A DNA stretch of 31,293 nucleotides from Flavobacterium psychrophilum. Its GTDB lineage: Bacteria > Bacteroidota > Bacteroidia > Flavobacteriales > Flavobacteriaceae. The notes under the pieces are model-generated. The model ran no database searches. It had not been told where the DNA came from and saw only the letters and a program-made list of their open reading frames with translations. Where the stretch lies: assembly GCA_020720185.1 (NCBI GenBank), contig DYPB01000016.1, positions 1 to 31,293 on the forward strand, read 5' to 3'. A program made the position numbers and the translations under genes. Shown in pieces: positions 8,030 through 16,456 of the stretch (position 1 is its first letter; each line of letters begins with the position of its first letter).

Positions 8030-8050
8030 TATTAATTTATTACAAACTTT

Positions 8051-9301
8051 ATGCCTTTTAAACAAACAATGTCTAAAAACAAAAGAATTACTATTATAAC
8101 AGGAAATTATTTTCCTGAAGATACTGCAATAGGATTATATACCACACAGTTTTCTAAATATCTTATAGACAATGGGTATCAAGTTAAAATAATTACAGGA
8201 TTTCCGAATTATCCTCAATGGAAGATTTATGAAGCGTATGAAAATTTATCAAGTTATTATTCAGAAACTATTGACAATATTGAGATAATTAGATACAAAC
8301 AGTATGTGCCTTCAAAAATAACATTAAAAGGGCGTGTTTTAATGATGTTAAGCCTTTTTTATGGGACTTTTATTAATTTAAGAAAGATAAAAAACACGGA
8401 TATAGTCATTTGTATTATTCCTTTTACTATATCTATCGTGCCTGCCTTTGTTTTGTCAAAACTAAAAAAAGCCAAACTCTGGATTCATATTCAGGATTTT
8501 GAATATGATTTAGCTTTAGAATCTGGTATCATAAAAGGCAATAATGTGTTTCTATACTCTTTCGCAAAAGTTATATCTTTTCTTGAAAGAAAAATGTTAA
8601 ATACTGCTGATCAAATAAGTAGCATTAGTTATAGTATGTTAGCAAAAATCAAAGAAAAATCTTCTCATAAAGAACCATACTATTTTCCAAACTGGGTTTC
8701 AGATCAGAAAATAAATCCAAATTCATACTCCAATCATGGTTTTATTAATTCTGAAAAATTCACCTTATTATATTCTGGTAATATTGGTGAGAAACAAGAC
8801 TGGAGTTTTTTAGTAGCACTATGTGAAATCATTGAAAGCACTGATAATATTGAGGTTGTTATCGTTGGTAATGGTGGCTTCAAGAATAATTTATTGAGTA
8901 GGATAGAAAAATTTAACTTCGTGAAAATTTATGATTCCGTTCCATATCATGAACTAAATAACCTACTTTGTTCTACAAATATTCATTTTTTGTTTCAAAA
9001 ACAAGAGGTTGTTGATACCGTTATGCCTTCGAAGATACTTGGCATGATGGCAAGTGCAAGACCGTCCATAATTGTTGGTAATGAAAAATCGGAAGTTTTT
9101 AAAATCATAAGCGAATCAAAAGGCGGTTATTATTTTTCAAAAAATGAAATTAATGAATTATATGATACTATTTTAAAATTAAAAAACGATAGGAATTGGT
9201 GTGAAGAAATTGGTGTAAATGCTAGAAAGTACATACTAACTAAATTTTCTGAAAAACTAATACTAAGTAACTTTATTAATGAAATAAATTTGATTCGATG
9301 A
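8051..9301 (+). CDS. WcaI-like glycosyltransferase family 4
   Basis: This 416-residue protein resembles WcaI, the colanic acid transferase, across its length. Shared landmarks are the N-terminal NYFPEDTAIGLYT and ITGFPNYPQWKIY, the segment AKLWIHIQDFEYDLALESG, and YYFPNWVSDQ before the C-terminal Rossmann domain, which opens with LLYSGNIGEKQDW. The C-terminal VMPSKILGMMASARPSI corresponds to the donor-binding loop. It likely transfers a sugar such as fucose or a related deoxyhexose to the growing repeat unit, but the donor is not provable here. Two possible starts exist, ATG 8051 and ATG 8069 (MSKNKRITI); the second gives the usual family N-terminus. It overlaps the next gene by 4 nt (ATGA). 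Confidence 0.9.
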   Translation: MPFKQTMSKNKRITIITGNYFPEDTAIGLYTTQFSKYLIDNGYQVKIITGFPNYPQWKIYEAYENLSSYYSETIDNIEIIRYKQYVPSKITLKGRVLMMLSLFYGTFINLRKIKNTDIVICIIPFTISIVPAFVLSKLKKAKLWIHIQDFEYDLALESGIIKGNNVFLYSFAKVISFLERKMLNTADQISSISYSMLAKIKEKSSHKEPYYFPNWVSDQKINPNSYSNHGFINSEKFTLLYSGNIGEKQDWSFLVALCEIIESTDNIEVVIVGNGGFKNNLLSRIEKFNFVKIYDSVPYHELNNLLCSTNIHFLFQKQEVVDTVMPSKILGMMASARPSIIVGNEKSEVFKIISESKGGYYFSKNEINELYDTILKLKNDRNWCEEIGVNARKYILTKFSEKLILSNFINEINLIR

Positions 9302-10542
9302 TAAAAAACATAACATACAAACTGTTCCCAATATTAATCTCTTTAACATTATTATTTCCTGTATTAAAAGAAAATATTTCAAGTTTAACGATAATCTTAC
9401 TCTGCATTAATACAATTTTATATAAAATTGCATCAAAGGATTATAGTTTACCAAATGCTAAAACCTTTCTTCTAACGATTCCTTTCTGGATAATATTTTT
9501 TTGGTCAATATTTACAACAAATTATAGAAATAGTCTTGTCCACATTTTACACGCCCTACCCTTTTTAATAATCCCAGTATTTTTCTCATTAATTCCAATA
9601 GTGTTTTTTAGTTTACAGAAATTAAATCTTTATATAACCGTTCTTAAAAATCTTTGCTTAATAATTGTCTTTATTTATATTATAAGTTTTCTTAATGCAA
9701 TTCCTCTTTGGAAATTATATTATCAAGACGGTTCTCTTTTCAGAGTCTATATTTATAGTTATTTTGATTGGTTTGTTATCCATCCTTCCTATTATACAAC
9801 AATTTTAATTTTATGTTTCTTACATGCTCTATATTTACTTATTAATCAAAAAAAATATTTTCAATTAATTTATATCTTTTTCTTCTATTTAATTACTTTT
9901 TTATTACTAACAAAGTTAAATTTTGTAATCTTAAATATTTCCCTAATAATTAGTATATTTATCAATAAAAACATTAAAACTATAATAAAAACCTTAATAG
10001 GAACTATGGGGATACTATTTGCAGTGGCTTTAATAGTATTTACTCCAGGTTTCAAAAATAGATTTAAGGAGATTTATCAAGATTATAATGTAAAACCAAA
10101 AAATTTATATTATAACTCAACAAATGTCAGAAGAGCAATCCTTGATTGTTCGGTTTTAATAGCAAAAGACAATTGGTTTAAAGGCGTTGGCTTTGAAAAC
10201 CTGCAAGAAAATTTAAATAACTGCTACAAATCTAACTATAATTCAAGTTTTTATAACAATCATAATTATATGACCCATAATTATTACTTTTATATTTTGC
10301 TGTCAACAGGTTTACTTGGTTTTTTATTTTACCTCTTTTATTTATTTAATATTATTAAAATAAGTTTAAAATCAAATTTATTCTTGTTTAAGATTTTTGT
10401 GTTTAATACTCTAATTATTTGTCTTATAGAAGATTATTTCTACAGACAATATGGAATTGTTTATTTTAATGTAATGCTAATGATTTTTATAAATTATATC
10501 GAATTTATAAAATTAAACAAATCTTCTGACGAAAAATTTTAA
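9298..10542 (+). CDS. O-antigen ligase/polymerase family membrane protein
   Basis: This 414-residue polytopic protein has about ten to twelve predicted membrane helices and the signature of the Wzy_C/O-antigen ligase family. A large extracytoplasmic loop follows the fragment FTPGFKNRFKEIYQDYNV. After it come GVGFENLQENLNNCY and then THNYYFYILLSTGLLGFLFYL near residues 325-345, where the loop histidine and the following helix are family hallmarks. It either ligates finished glycan to an acceptor or polymerises repeat units. With the protein at 5171-6418, the cluster has two such enzymes. It is translationally coupled to the WcaI-like gene (4-nt overlap) and its 3' end overlaps the convergent GT2 gene by 30 nt. 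Confidence 0.85.
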   Translation: MIKNITYKLFPILISLTLLFPVLKENISSLTIILLCINTILYKIASKDYSLPNAKTFLLTIPFWIIFFWSIFTTNYRNSLVHILHALPFLIIPVFFSLIPIVFFSLQKLNLYITVLKNLCLIIVFIYIISFLNAIPLWKLYYQDGSLFRVYIYSYFDWFVIHPSYYTTILILCFLHALYLLINQKKYFQLIYIFFFYLITFLLLTKLNFVILNISLIISIFINKNIKTIIKTLIGTMGILFAVALIVFTPGFKNRFKEIYQDYNVKPKNLYYNSTNVRRAILDCSVLIAKDNWFKGVGFENLQENLNNCYKSNYNSSFYNNHNYMTHNYYFYILLSTGLLGFLFYLFYLFNIIKISLKSNLFLFKIFVFNTLIICLIEDYFYRQYGIVYFNVMLMIFINYIEFIKLNKSSDEKF

Positions 10543-11265
10543 ATACGACAAACAATACTCCAAATAACAACGGATATTCGACATTGTTTGATGTTTTAAT
10601 TGAAGTTGAAGCGTATCTTTTAAAACTTTTGTAGTATTATTACTTACACCTTCGTTAAGCATTTGTGCGGTAATTTGATTTATAAAACTTGGTTTTATAT
10701 TGTTTTTTGACCTTAAAAAAAAATCATAATCACCAACTATTTTGTAATTCACATCAAAATAGCCATTGCTTATGAATAACTCTCTATGATGAAATGATCC
10801 TACATGAGCAACTGTCATATACCGGTTCATCTGAAAAACATTATATGCTTTGCCAATAACTTTTAGTACCTTTCCGTTTTTATCAATATACTCAACCTTA
10901 CTACAAATATAATTTATTCCAGGGTTTTGTTGTATTTCATAGGCATAATTTTCCAAAGCATCGGGATAGTAGGTGTCGTCTGAACCTAAAAAAGCAATCC
11001 AAGATGAATTTGATAGTTGAACTCCTTTGTTCCAAGCATCGTAAATTCCAGCATCTTTTTCTGAAATCCATATTAGCGGAATATTTTTTTCTGAAAATTT
11101 TCTTTCAAATTCTTTGACAATTGAAACTGTTTTATCTATTGATAATCCATCGATAATAATAACCTCAAATTCGTTATAGGTTTGTATAAGCAAAGAGTTT
11201 AAGGCTTTTGCTAATGTTTTTTCTGAATTATAGGTGGCAATAATTACGGATAAATTTGTTATCAT
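10513..11265 (-). CDS. Glycosyltransferase family 2 (GT-A fold)
   Basis: This 250-residue inverting transferase is of the WcaA/WcaE-like kind. The N-terminal nucleotide-binding strand is VIIATYNSEKTLAKAL (7-22), followed by FEVIIIDGLSIDKT (33-46), the EKDAGIYDAWNKG segment (69-81) and the metal-binding GSDD at 94-97. The acceptor half contains HVGSFHHRELF and VGDYDFFLR, typical of this branch, including the ED/D-like catalytic acid region. There are no membrane helices. The stop of the upstream GT-A-like gene is separated by only 1 nt, so it closes the minus-strand operon headed by the flippase. Its 3' end runs 30 nt into the convergent ligase gene. Confidence 0.92.
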   Translation of the reverse strand: MITNLSVIIATYNSEKTLAKALNSLLIQTYNEFEVIIIDGLSIDKTVSIVKEFERKFSEKNIPLIWISEKDAGIYDAWNKGVQLSNSSWIAFLGSDDTYYPDALENYAYEIQQNPGINYICSKVEYIDKNGKVLKVIGKAYNVFQMNRYMTVAHVGSFHHRELFISNGYFDVNYKIVGDYDFFLRSKNNIKPSFINQITAQMLNEGVSNNTTKVLKDTLQLQLKHQTMSNIRCYLEYCLSYLKFFVRRFV

Positions 11266-11266
11266 T

Positions 11267-12106
11267 TTATGCTTTTTTAATGATTTTATAAAATAAAGAC
11301 TTATTTACTTTAAATAAAAATAATTTTATAAAATATTTTAAAATTGGCTTGAATAATAAATTGGTTCTGTGTAAAAAGATAACCGTTGGCAATTTTTTGT
11401 CAAAATCAGGAAAAACAATTGGGAGTTTTAAAAAACTGAAGTTTTCATGATAAAAGCGTTCTTCTCCATATTGTGAAATATCTCTATAATAATTTAACTT
11501 GTGTTTTTTTGAAACTATTCCTAAAAGTGATTGATCATGCCGATGATCGATAAAATCATTAAAATTAATTTCACCTTCATAAGAATCTCGTATTAGGTCA
11601 TAATTTTCACATAATGATAGCCATTCGTTGATAAAATTTACTCCCTCTTTACTTTTCCTGATTACTATATAACCAGCACATGGTTGTAAAGCCTTGTGAT
11701 AAAGGTCGTTGTTTATATTTAAATACTCAAAAACAAATTTCCGTGTCCATTCTTTCGAGCAAAAGGGCGTAAATGACAAAAATATGTTTAAATCCTTTTG
11801 CTCCATTTCATTAATAATATGCCTAACATTTTTGATAAAAATAGAACCTGAATCAGAATAAATTAAAAAATCTCCTTCCTTCAAATTTTTGAGTGTTTCA
11901 TTTATAAAATAAGGTTTCCATAACCACAAGCCTGAACCTCTCGGGCTGTCTAAAGTCGTTTTATTCTTGCTATAAAATTCTTTATCAATATTTTCTGGAT
12001 TGTATGCTATTGTTTTATCTACTTTACCAATATATTTAGCAAAAAAGCTATTTGTTTTTTGTGCAAACTTAAATTTTTCGTTTGCAAAATTTATGTGCGT
12101 TATCAT
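11267..12106 (-). CDS. Putative GT-A-type glycosyltransferase
   Basis: This 279-residue protein has features of nucleotide-diphosphosugar transferases of the capsular synthesis type. RGSGLWLWKPYFI (56-68) is followed by FLIYSDSGSIF (80-90), in which D85 with Ser/Gly takes the place of a DxD metal motif. Farther on are PCAGYIVIRKS and HRHDQSLLGIVSKKH, the latter resembling the acceptor and catalytic region DQ. No signal peptide or membrane segment is present. It overlaps the flippase gene by 4 nt (ATGA) and precedes the GT2 gene by 1 nt, so it works in the same pathway. I cannot name a CAZy family, and a non-glycosyl role is possible but less likely. Confidence 0.7.
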   Translation of the reverse strand: MITHINFANEKFKFAQKTNSFFAKYIGKVDKTIAYNPENIDKEFYSKNKTTLDSPRGSGLWLWKPYFINETLKNLKEGDFLIYSDSGSIFIKNVRHIINEMEQKDLNIFLSFTPFCSKEWTRKFVFEYLNINNDLYHKALQPCAGYIVIRKSKEGVNFINEWLSLCENYDLIRDSYEGEINFNDFIDHRHDQSLLGIVSKKHKLNYYRDISQYGEERFYHENFSFLKLPIVFPDFDKKLPTVIFLHRTNLLFKPILKYFIKLFLFKVNKSLFYKIIKKA

Positions 12107-13413
12107 CTTCCTATTTTATAATTATATGACTTCCTGATCCAAATAAGAATTATTAACATCAATAGTGTTTTTATAATAATGAAGTAATAAATATTTAGAT
12201 TGTTTAAAAAAATCATAATTATTGAAATCATCAGGAGTATATTGGCTAAAATGTAAGCATTAATCTGTTGTTTTAAATGCCCAATACCATTAAGTATATT
12301 GACATAAATAGCTGTCCAAATATTAAAAATAGTATATATACTTAGTAGTAACATCTGCTTTTTATCTACTTTAAATTCTGATCCTATCCAAAATTTAAAA
12401 ATCTCATCAGTATAGATGTTTATAATAATAATTAAAACTATAACAGGGATTAACAGTAACTGAAGTCTCTTATGGATTGTTTTAATCCAGTGTATATCAT
12501 TTCTGGCAAAAGCATCTGCACTTGAATTCCACAATTGTATAAGAATGATGCTAAAAATAGTGGTTATATAAAAGAAAACCTTATTTAAAATTGTATAGGA
12601 GGCTACATCATTCATGGAATAAATATAACCAATAATAATTGCATCTGAACTAAATAAAAGTATGGTTAAAAACTGTACTAAAGCAAAACTCTTACTTTGA
12701 TACACAATATAGGTATAGAATCTATTAAGTTGTCCTTTAGGTAGGGTAAACTTTAACCAACTGTTGTGCTTCCACAAATGAAAACCTAATAATACATTAC
12801 ATAAAAAAAGTGTTACATTATATGATATAACTATAGAAATTAGTAAATTGTTTATTTTCATAAGTTTAAAAACAAGTAATAAACCAACAAAAGATAAAGA
12901 TTGAAATAGACTATAAACTGATATTAAATAACTTTTTTGTAATGCATTTGCAATTGAATTAAAAACACTTAGAACAATGTTTATTAAAAAAAACACACCA
13001 GTTATTATCCAAAATAAAAATATCTCTTTAGGCAAATTATTAATCTCTTTTTTAAAGAGTAAAGTAAAAAACAACAATACTATTAGCAAAGTTAATGCTA
13101 AATATATTAATAGTAAAAAAGTAACAGATATAATCTGATTTGTCTTTTGTCTTTTGTTTTTTGTTATGTTTGTAATTATTAAATTTCGTAGCGTATTTCC
13201 TAAACCAAAATCTAGAATCATTGCATTTGTGATTATAACAAATGAAATTTCCCAAAATCCAAAATAGTACTCTTTTAGCAGATTATAAAGAATTGGTATT
13301 GATAAAAAATTCAATATAAATACACCTCCCTTAATAGTTAAGTTCAACACAGTGTTTTTCAAAAAAGCACCATTTCTTTTACCAAGTTTAATTGTATTAT
13401 AGGTTTTTAACAA
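12103..13413 (-). CDS. Wzx-type polysaccharide flippase (MOP superfamily)
   Basis: This 436-residue protein has about twelve hydrophobic helices and the MOP/PST layout: an N-terminal GAFLKNTVLNLTIKGG leading into helix 1, a polar EYYFGFWEISF loop, and DFGLGNTLRN before helix 3, a recurrent family motif. It would flip undecaprenyl-diphosphate-linked repeat units across the inner membrane. The start is a TTG (minus strand, 13411-13413): an in-frame TAA lies just upstream and the first ATG is far inside. The start region holds two copies of TTGTTAAAAA in tandem. It is the first gene of the minus-strand operon with the GT-A-like and GT2 genes, with a long leader before it. Confidence 0.88.
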   Translation of the reverse strand: MLKTYNTIKLGKRNGAFLKNTVLNLTIKGGVFILNFLSIPILYNLLKEYYFGFWEISFVIITNAMILDFGLGNTLRNLIITNITKNKRQKTNQIISVTFLLLIYLALTLLIVLLFFTLLFKKEINNLPKEIFLFWIITGVFFLINIVLSVFNSIANALQKSYLISVYSLFQSLSFVGLLLVFKLMKINNLLISIVISYNVTLFLCNVLLGFHLWKHNSWLKFTLPKGQLNRFYTYIVYQSKSFALVQFLTILLFSSDAIIIGYIYSMNDVASYTILNKVFFYITTIFSIILIQLWNSSADAFARNDIHWIKTIHKRLQLLLIPVIVLIIIINIYTDEIFKFWIGSEFKVDKKQMLLLSIYTIFNIWTAIYVNILNGIGHLKQQINAYILANILLMISIIMIFLNNLNIYYFIIIKTLLMLIILIWIRKSYNYKIGR

Positions 13414-13611
13414 TTTTTAACAATTTAAGTTTAAATTCAAATACGGAGTTAAAATATTTAAAAAACCTTTTAGATTTGTTTAATAATTTAACAGCTGCCC
13501 TGAGTCTATTAACTTTATTATAAATCTTTATCAATTTCTGATTTTAAAAGACAATTCTAAACCGTGTTGAGAATGAATTTTTAGACAACTCAAAAAGTAA
13601 TTGACAAACTT

Positions 13612-13630
13612 TATTTTTATAATAAAAATA
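13612..13630. repeat. Perfect 9-bp palindrome near the flippase operon transcription start
   Basis: TATTTTTAT and ATAAAAATA flank a single central A. On the minus strand it begins a few nucleotides downstream of the expected transcription start, so it could be an operator or a 5' hairpin. Being only A and T, chance is a real alternative. Confidence 0.4.
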
Positions 13631-13641
13631 TAAAATTTTTG

Positions 13642-13674
13642 CAAAGGTATATTTATTTTTCACTAAGTTATCAA
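13642..13674 (-). promoter_or_regulatory. Promoter of the flippase-GT operon
   Basis: On the minus strand TTG (13672-13674) precedes TACCTTTG (13642-13649) by 22 nt. The -7 box matches TAnnTTTG exactly and the spacing is slightly long. Transcription would start near 13637. Confidence 0.5.
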
Positions 13675-13790
13675 GAAAAAAGAATTTAATTATGCAAAAA
13701 AAACTTCATCATTTATCCCTATTTTATAAATTTAAATGCCAATAAAAACATTTTCTTTCTTTTTTTAGTATCTATTATCTTTATTTTATA

Positions 13791-13798
13791 TAATTTTG
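13791..13798 (+). promoter_or_regulatory. -7 box upstream of the Lrp/AsnC gene
   Basis: TAATTTTG matches TAnnTTTG on the plus strand, about 125 nt before the regulator start. No -33 TTG is seen, so support is modest. Confidence 0.35.
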
Positions 13799-13925
13799 AA
13801 AATTAATAAACCTATTAAGATGAAAGATTGATGGCGGAATTTTTATTTAACAATGAAATGATTCGTGATTTTCTTTTATTCTGTTTCTTTCATTAGAATC
13901 ATCTTCCAATAAATAAAATAATCAG

Positions 13926-14396
13926 ATGAAAATAAATTCGTTACAAGTAGAAATTGACGGTATTGACAAAGAAATTCTTCGAGATTTAATGAATGACGCC
14001 CGAAAACCTGTTTTGCAAATTGCAAATAAAGTTGGAATATCTGGTGCGGCTATCCATCAACGGTTGCGAAAATTAGAAAATTTGGGAGTAATTTCTGGCT
14101 CAAAATTTACGGTAAACAATAAAGTTTTAGGATACAGCACCGTTGCTTTTGTTGGTATTTATTTAGAGAAAGCTGCATTAAATTTTGATGCTGTTGCGGC
14201 ACTAAAAAAAATACCAGAAGTGCTCGAATGCCATTATACTACTGGAAATTGGAGTATCTTAATAAAAATAATTTGTAAGGACAATGGACACTTAATGCAC
14301 TTGTTAAATACAAAGATACAAGCCATTGATGGGGTTTCTCGAACAGAAACCTTTATTTCGTTAGAACAACAAATTGACAGACAAATTCAAGTATAA
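13926..14396 (+). CDS. Lrp/AsnC family transcriptional regulator
   Basis: This 156-residue protein has the two-part Lrp/AsnC architecture. The N-terminal winged helix-turn-helix spans about residues 11-65, with EIDGIDKEILRDLMNDARK, then VGISGAAIHQRLRKLENLGVI and the wing. The C-terminal RAM ligand-binding and oligomerisation domain runs from about residue 70 to 150, including VLECHYTTGNWSILIKI. Members sense amino acids and form octamers that bend DNA; the ligand is not known here. It leads a plus-strand group, with ComF starting 14 nt after its stop. Autoregulation would be normal for the family, and the long gap upstream gives room for binding sites. Confidence 0.93.
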   Translation: MKINSLQVEIDGIDKEILRDLMNDARKPVLQIANKVGISGAAIHQRLRKLENLGVISGSKFTVNNKVLGYSTVAFVGIYLEKAALNFDAVAALKKIPEVLECHYTTGNWSILIKIICKDNGHLMHLLNTKIQAIDGVSRTETFISLEQQIDRQIQV

Positions 14397-14410
14397 TAAA
14401 CAAATAAGGT

Positions 14411-15094
14411 ATGCCTAAAAACATTTTCAATCTGTTTTTCCCTAAAACTTGTGGCGGTTGTAATGCGTTTTTATTGCAAAATGAAACTGTAATTTGTAGC
14501 AGTTGTCGACACGAAATTCCGCAAACAAACCACCATCTTAATTCAAATAACGAAATTTTCAATCGTTTTTATGGTAGAATTCCCATTGAAACTGCTTTGT
14601 CCTTAATGTATTTTACAAAAAATGGACGAGTTCGTCAATTAATTCATCATTTAAAATACAATGGTCGTCAAGAAATTGGAACAGAAATTGCCAATTGGTT
14701 TGCAGCCGATTTACAATCATTAGAAACGCTAAAAACAATTGACGAGATTATTCCAGTACCTTTGCATAAAAAAAAATTAAGAGAAAGAGGTTATAATCAA
14801 ATACATTCTTTTGGCGAAACACTAGCCGATAATTTGAACATTCCGTTTAATAAAAATATTTTAGTCCGTAATATTTATAGTAAAAGTCAATCAAAAAAGA
14901 ATTTTATGGATAGAAATAGTAACAATACTACCGTTTTTGATGTTATCTTTGACCACAAAAATTATAACAAACATTTTTTACTAATAGACGATGTATTTAC
15001 AACAGGAATAACGATTGAACAGTGTGCCAGAGCATTATTAAAAATTCCGAATACAAAGATTAGTGTACTAACACTTGCAAAAACACACTCATAA
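14411..15094 (+). CDS. ComF family protein (phosphoribosyltransferase fold)
   Basis: This 227-residue protein is ComF-like. An N-terminal four-cysteine zinc site (C14, C17, C29, C32 in CGGC and CSSC) is followed by the family segment RQLIHHLKYNGR, then PVPLHKKKLRERGYNQ. The PRPP-binding loop is LLIDDVFTTGIT (about 190-201). ComF in naturally competent bacteria helps DNA uptake and delivery of single strands inside the cell; in many others its role is undefined. The length is normal. It is closely spaced with the Lrp regulator (14 nt before) and the EamA transporter (12 nt after), suggesting one transcript. No other competence gene is visible in the window. Confidence 0.92.
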   Translation: MPKNIFNLFFPKTCGGCNAFLLQNETVICSSCRHEIPQTNHHLNSNNEIFNRFYGRIPIETALSLMYFTKNGRVRQLIHHLKYNGRQEIGTEIANWFAADLQSLETLKTIDEIIPVPLHKKKLRERGYNQIHSFGETLADNLNIPFNKNILVRNIYSKSQSKKNFMDRNSNNTTVFDVIFDHKNYNKHFLLIDDVFTTGITIEQCARALLKIPNTKISVLTLAKTHS

Positions 15095-15106
15095 ACCATA
15101 AAAAAA

Positions 15107-16009
15107 ATGAATCAGAAACCCGATTTAAAATTAATTTTTTGCCTAATTGTTGTAGCAGTCGTTTGGGGAACCACCTATCTTGGTATCAGAGTTGCGGTAC
15201 AAACCGTTCCGCCATGGTTTATCACTTCTATTAGACAAACCATTGCCGCAGCTATAGTTTTAATAATATTATTGTACAAAAAACAACTCTCTTGGATTGG
15301 TTGGAAAAATTTAAAATACCAATTAATTCCTTCAGTTTTGATGCTCGTTTTTGCCAACGGTTTTACAACAATTGCCGAACAATCGCTGCCCTCTGGATTA
15401 ACCTCAATATTAAGTGCCCTATCTCCAGTAGTTGTTTTTGCGGCAAGTATTATTTTTGGATTACAAAAAGCAAGTTTTAGAGGATTTATAGGAGTCTTAA
15501 TTGGTTTTATAGGCGTTTTATTTATCTTCAGAGAAGGTTTGGGAGATATTTTAGACCCTAATTACAAAACAGGTGTACTTTATTTAAGTATAGCCATTAT
15601 GAGCTGGTCGATAGGTTCTGTTTATACCAAAACACACATCCACAAATCTAACAATATAGCACTCAATTTGTTTTATCAATTTTCGATAGCGGCTATAATC
15701 CAACTGCTATTAGCCTTAATATTCTCATCGGATACCGATGTTAATAAATGGAGTTTAAATAGCGTTTTAGCAATAATTTATTTAGCTATTTTTGGGTCGG
15801 TAATTGCCTTTTTTTGCTTTCATTATGCCATCAAAAAAGTTACAGCCCTGCAAGTATCGGTGCTAAAGTATGTCAATACCATAATTGCCGTTTTTTTAGG
15901 ATGGTTATTATTAGACGAAATTATTACCTCCGATTTTATAATAGCAACCCTACTAATTATGGCAGGAGTTTTTATCATTAATTATAAAAAAAAGAAAACT
16001 AAAATATAG
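15107..16009 (+). CDS. EamA/DMT family transporter
   Basis: This 300-residue membrane protein has ten hydrophobic helices arranged as two EamA repeats (about residues 10-140 and 155-290). The first opens with VVWGTTYLGIRVAV and contains EQSLPSGLTSILSALSPVV; the second contains SWSIGSVYTKTH and IKKVTALQVSVLKYVNTI. A lysine-rich cytoplasmic tail closes it (NYKKKKTKI). DMT transporters export or import amino acids, nucleotides and other metabolites. The substrate is not readable, although co-transcription with an Lrp-type amino-acid sensor makes amino-acid or metabolite export a reasonable guess. It ends the plus-strand group before the long repeat-bearing gap. Confidence 0.92.
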   Translation: MNQKPDLKLIFCLIVVAVVWGTTYLGIRVAVQTVPPWFITSIRQTIAAAIVLIILLYKKQLSWIGWKNLKYQLIPSVLMLVFANGFTTIAEQSLPSGLTSILSALSPVVVFAASIIFGLQKASFRGFIGVLIGFIGVLFIFREGLGDILDPNYKTGVLYLSIAIMSWSIGSVYTKTHIHKSNNIALNLFYQFSIAAIIQLLLALIFSSDTDVNKWSLNSVLAIIYLAIFGSVIAFFCFHYAIKKVTALQVSVLKYVNTIIAVFLGWLLLDEIITSDFIIATLLIMAGVFIINYKKKKTKI

Positions 16010-16146
16010 CTCGAGGCTATTGACTGATTAAACCCAAATTATCACTTCTAAAAACCTAATCAAATTAAATAAGTAGTTCACCTAATTGAGTTTGCAATAA
16101 AGAAAAAATTAATAATTCAGGAACAGTTAATAGTAATTTTGTACTT

Positions 16147-16456
16147 GACGATGGCATTGTTATCATTAACAATGGCATTGTTACACTTAACGGAGGGGTT
16201 GTTGTCCTTAACAATGGCATTGTTACACTTAACGAAGGGGTTGTTACACTTAACGGTGGCTATGTTATCCTTAACAATGGCATTGTTACGCTTAACGGAG
16301 GGGTTGTTATCATTAACAATGGCTATGTTACACTTAACGGTGGCTATGTTATCCTTAACAATGGCATTGTTACGCTTAACGGAGGGGTTGTTATCCTTAA
16401 CAATGGCTATGTTACACTTAACGGAGGCTATGTTATCCTTAACAATGGCATTGTTA
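16147..16456 (+). repeat. 21-bp tandem repeat array, about 14.8 units, with 84-bp higher-order copies
   Basis: Units of exactly 21 bp run from 16147 in phase. They fall into two alternating types, one beginning AACAATGGC and the other AACGGAGGG or AACGGTGGC, and most end in CTT. Four consecutive units form an 84-bp block that repeats: 16252-16335 and 16336-16419 differ at one base as read, and a third copy starts at 16420. Five units contain the perfect palindrome TAACAATGGCATTGTTA (8-bp arms around one G) at 16167-16183, 16209-16225, 16272-16288, 16356-16372 and 16440-16456. Recent block duplication is the simplest origin. Protein-binding sites, RNA hairpins or a decayed repetitive protein gene are all possible. 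Confidence 0.95.

Larger units (their letters stand above)
13414..13925. other. Divergent control region between flippase operon and Lrp gene
   Basis: This 512-nt stretch has no gene; the longest plausible frames are under 20 codons. It contains -7 boxes facing both ways (minus 13642-13649, plus 13791-13798) and a perfect AT-only palindrome (13612-13630). The flippase leader would be about 220 nt, long for this organism. Confidence 0.5.

Noticed and set aside
14411..15094. Evidence for natural competence from ComF
   Set aside because: ComF-like proteins are widespread in non-competent bacteria and no other competence gene is present here.
16003..16020. ATAGC-TCGAG-GCTAT hairpin after the EamA gene as an intrinsic terminator
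   Set aside because: The stem is 5 bp and not followed by a T-run.
16147..16456. CRISPR array
   Set aside because: Units are contiguous 21-mers with no unique spacers, and no cas genes are in the window.
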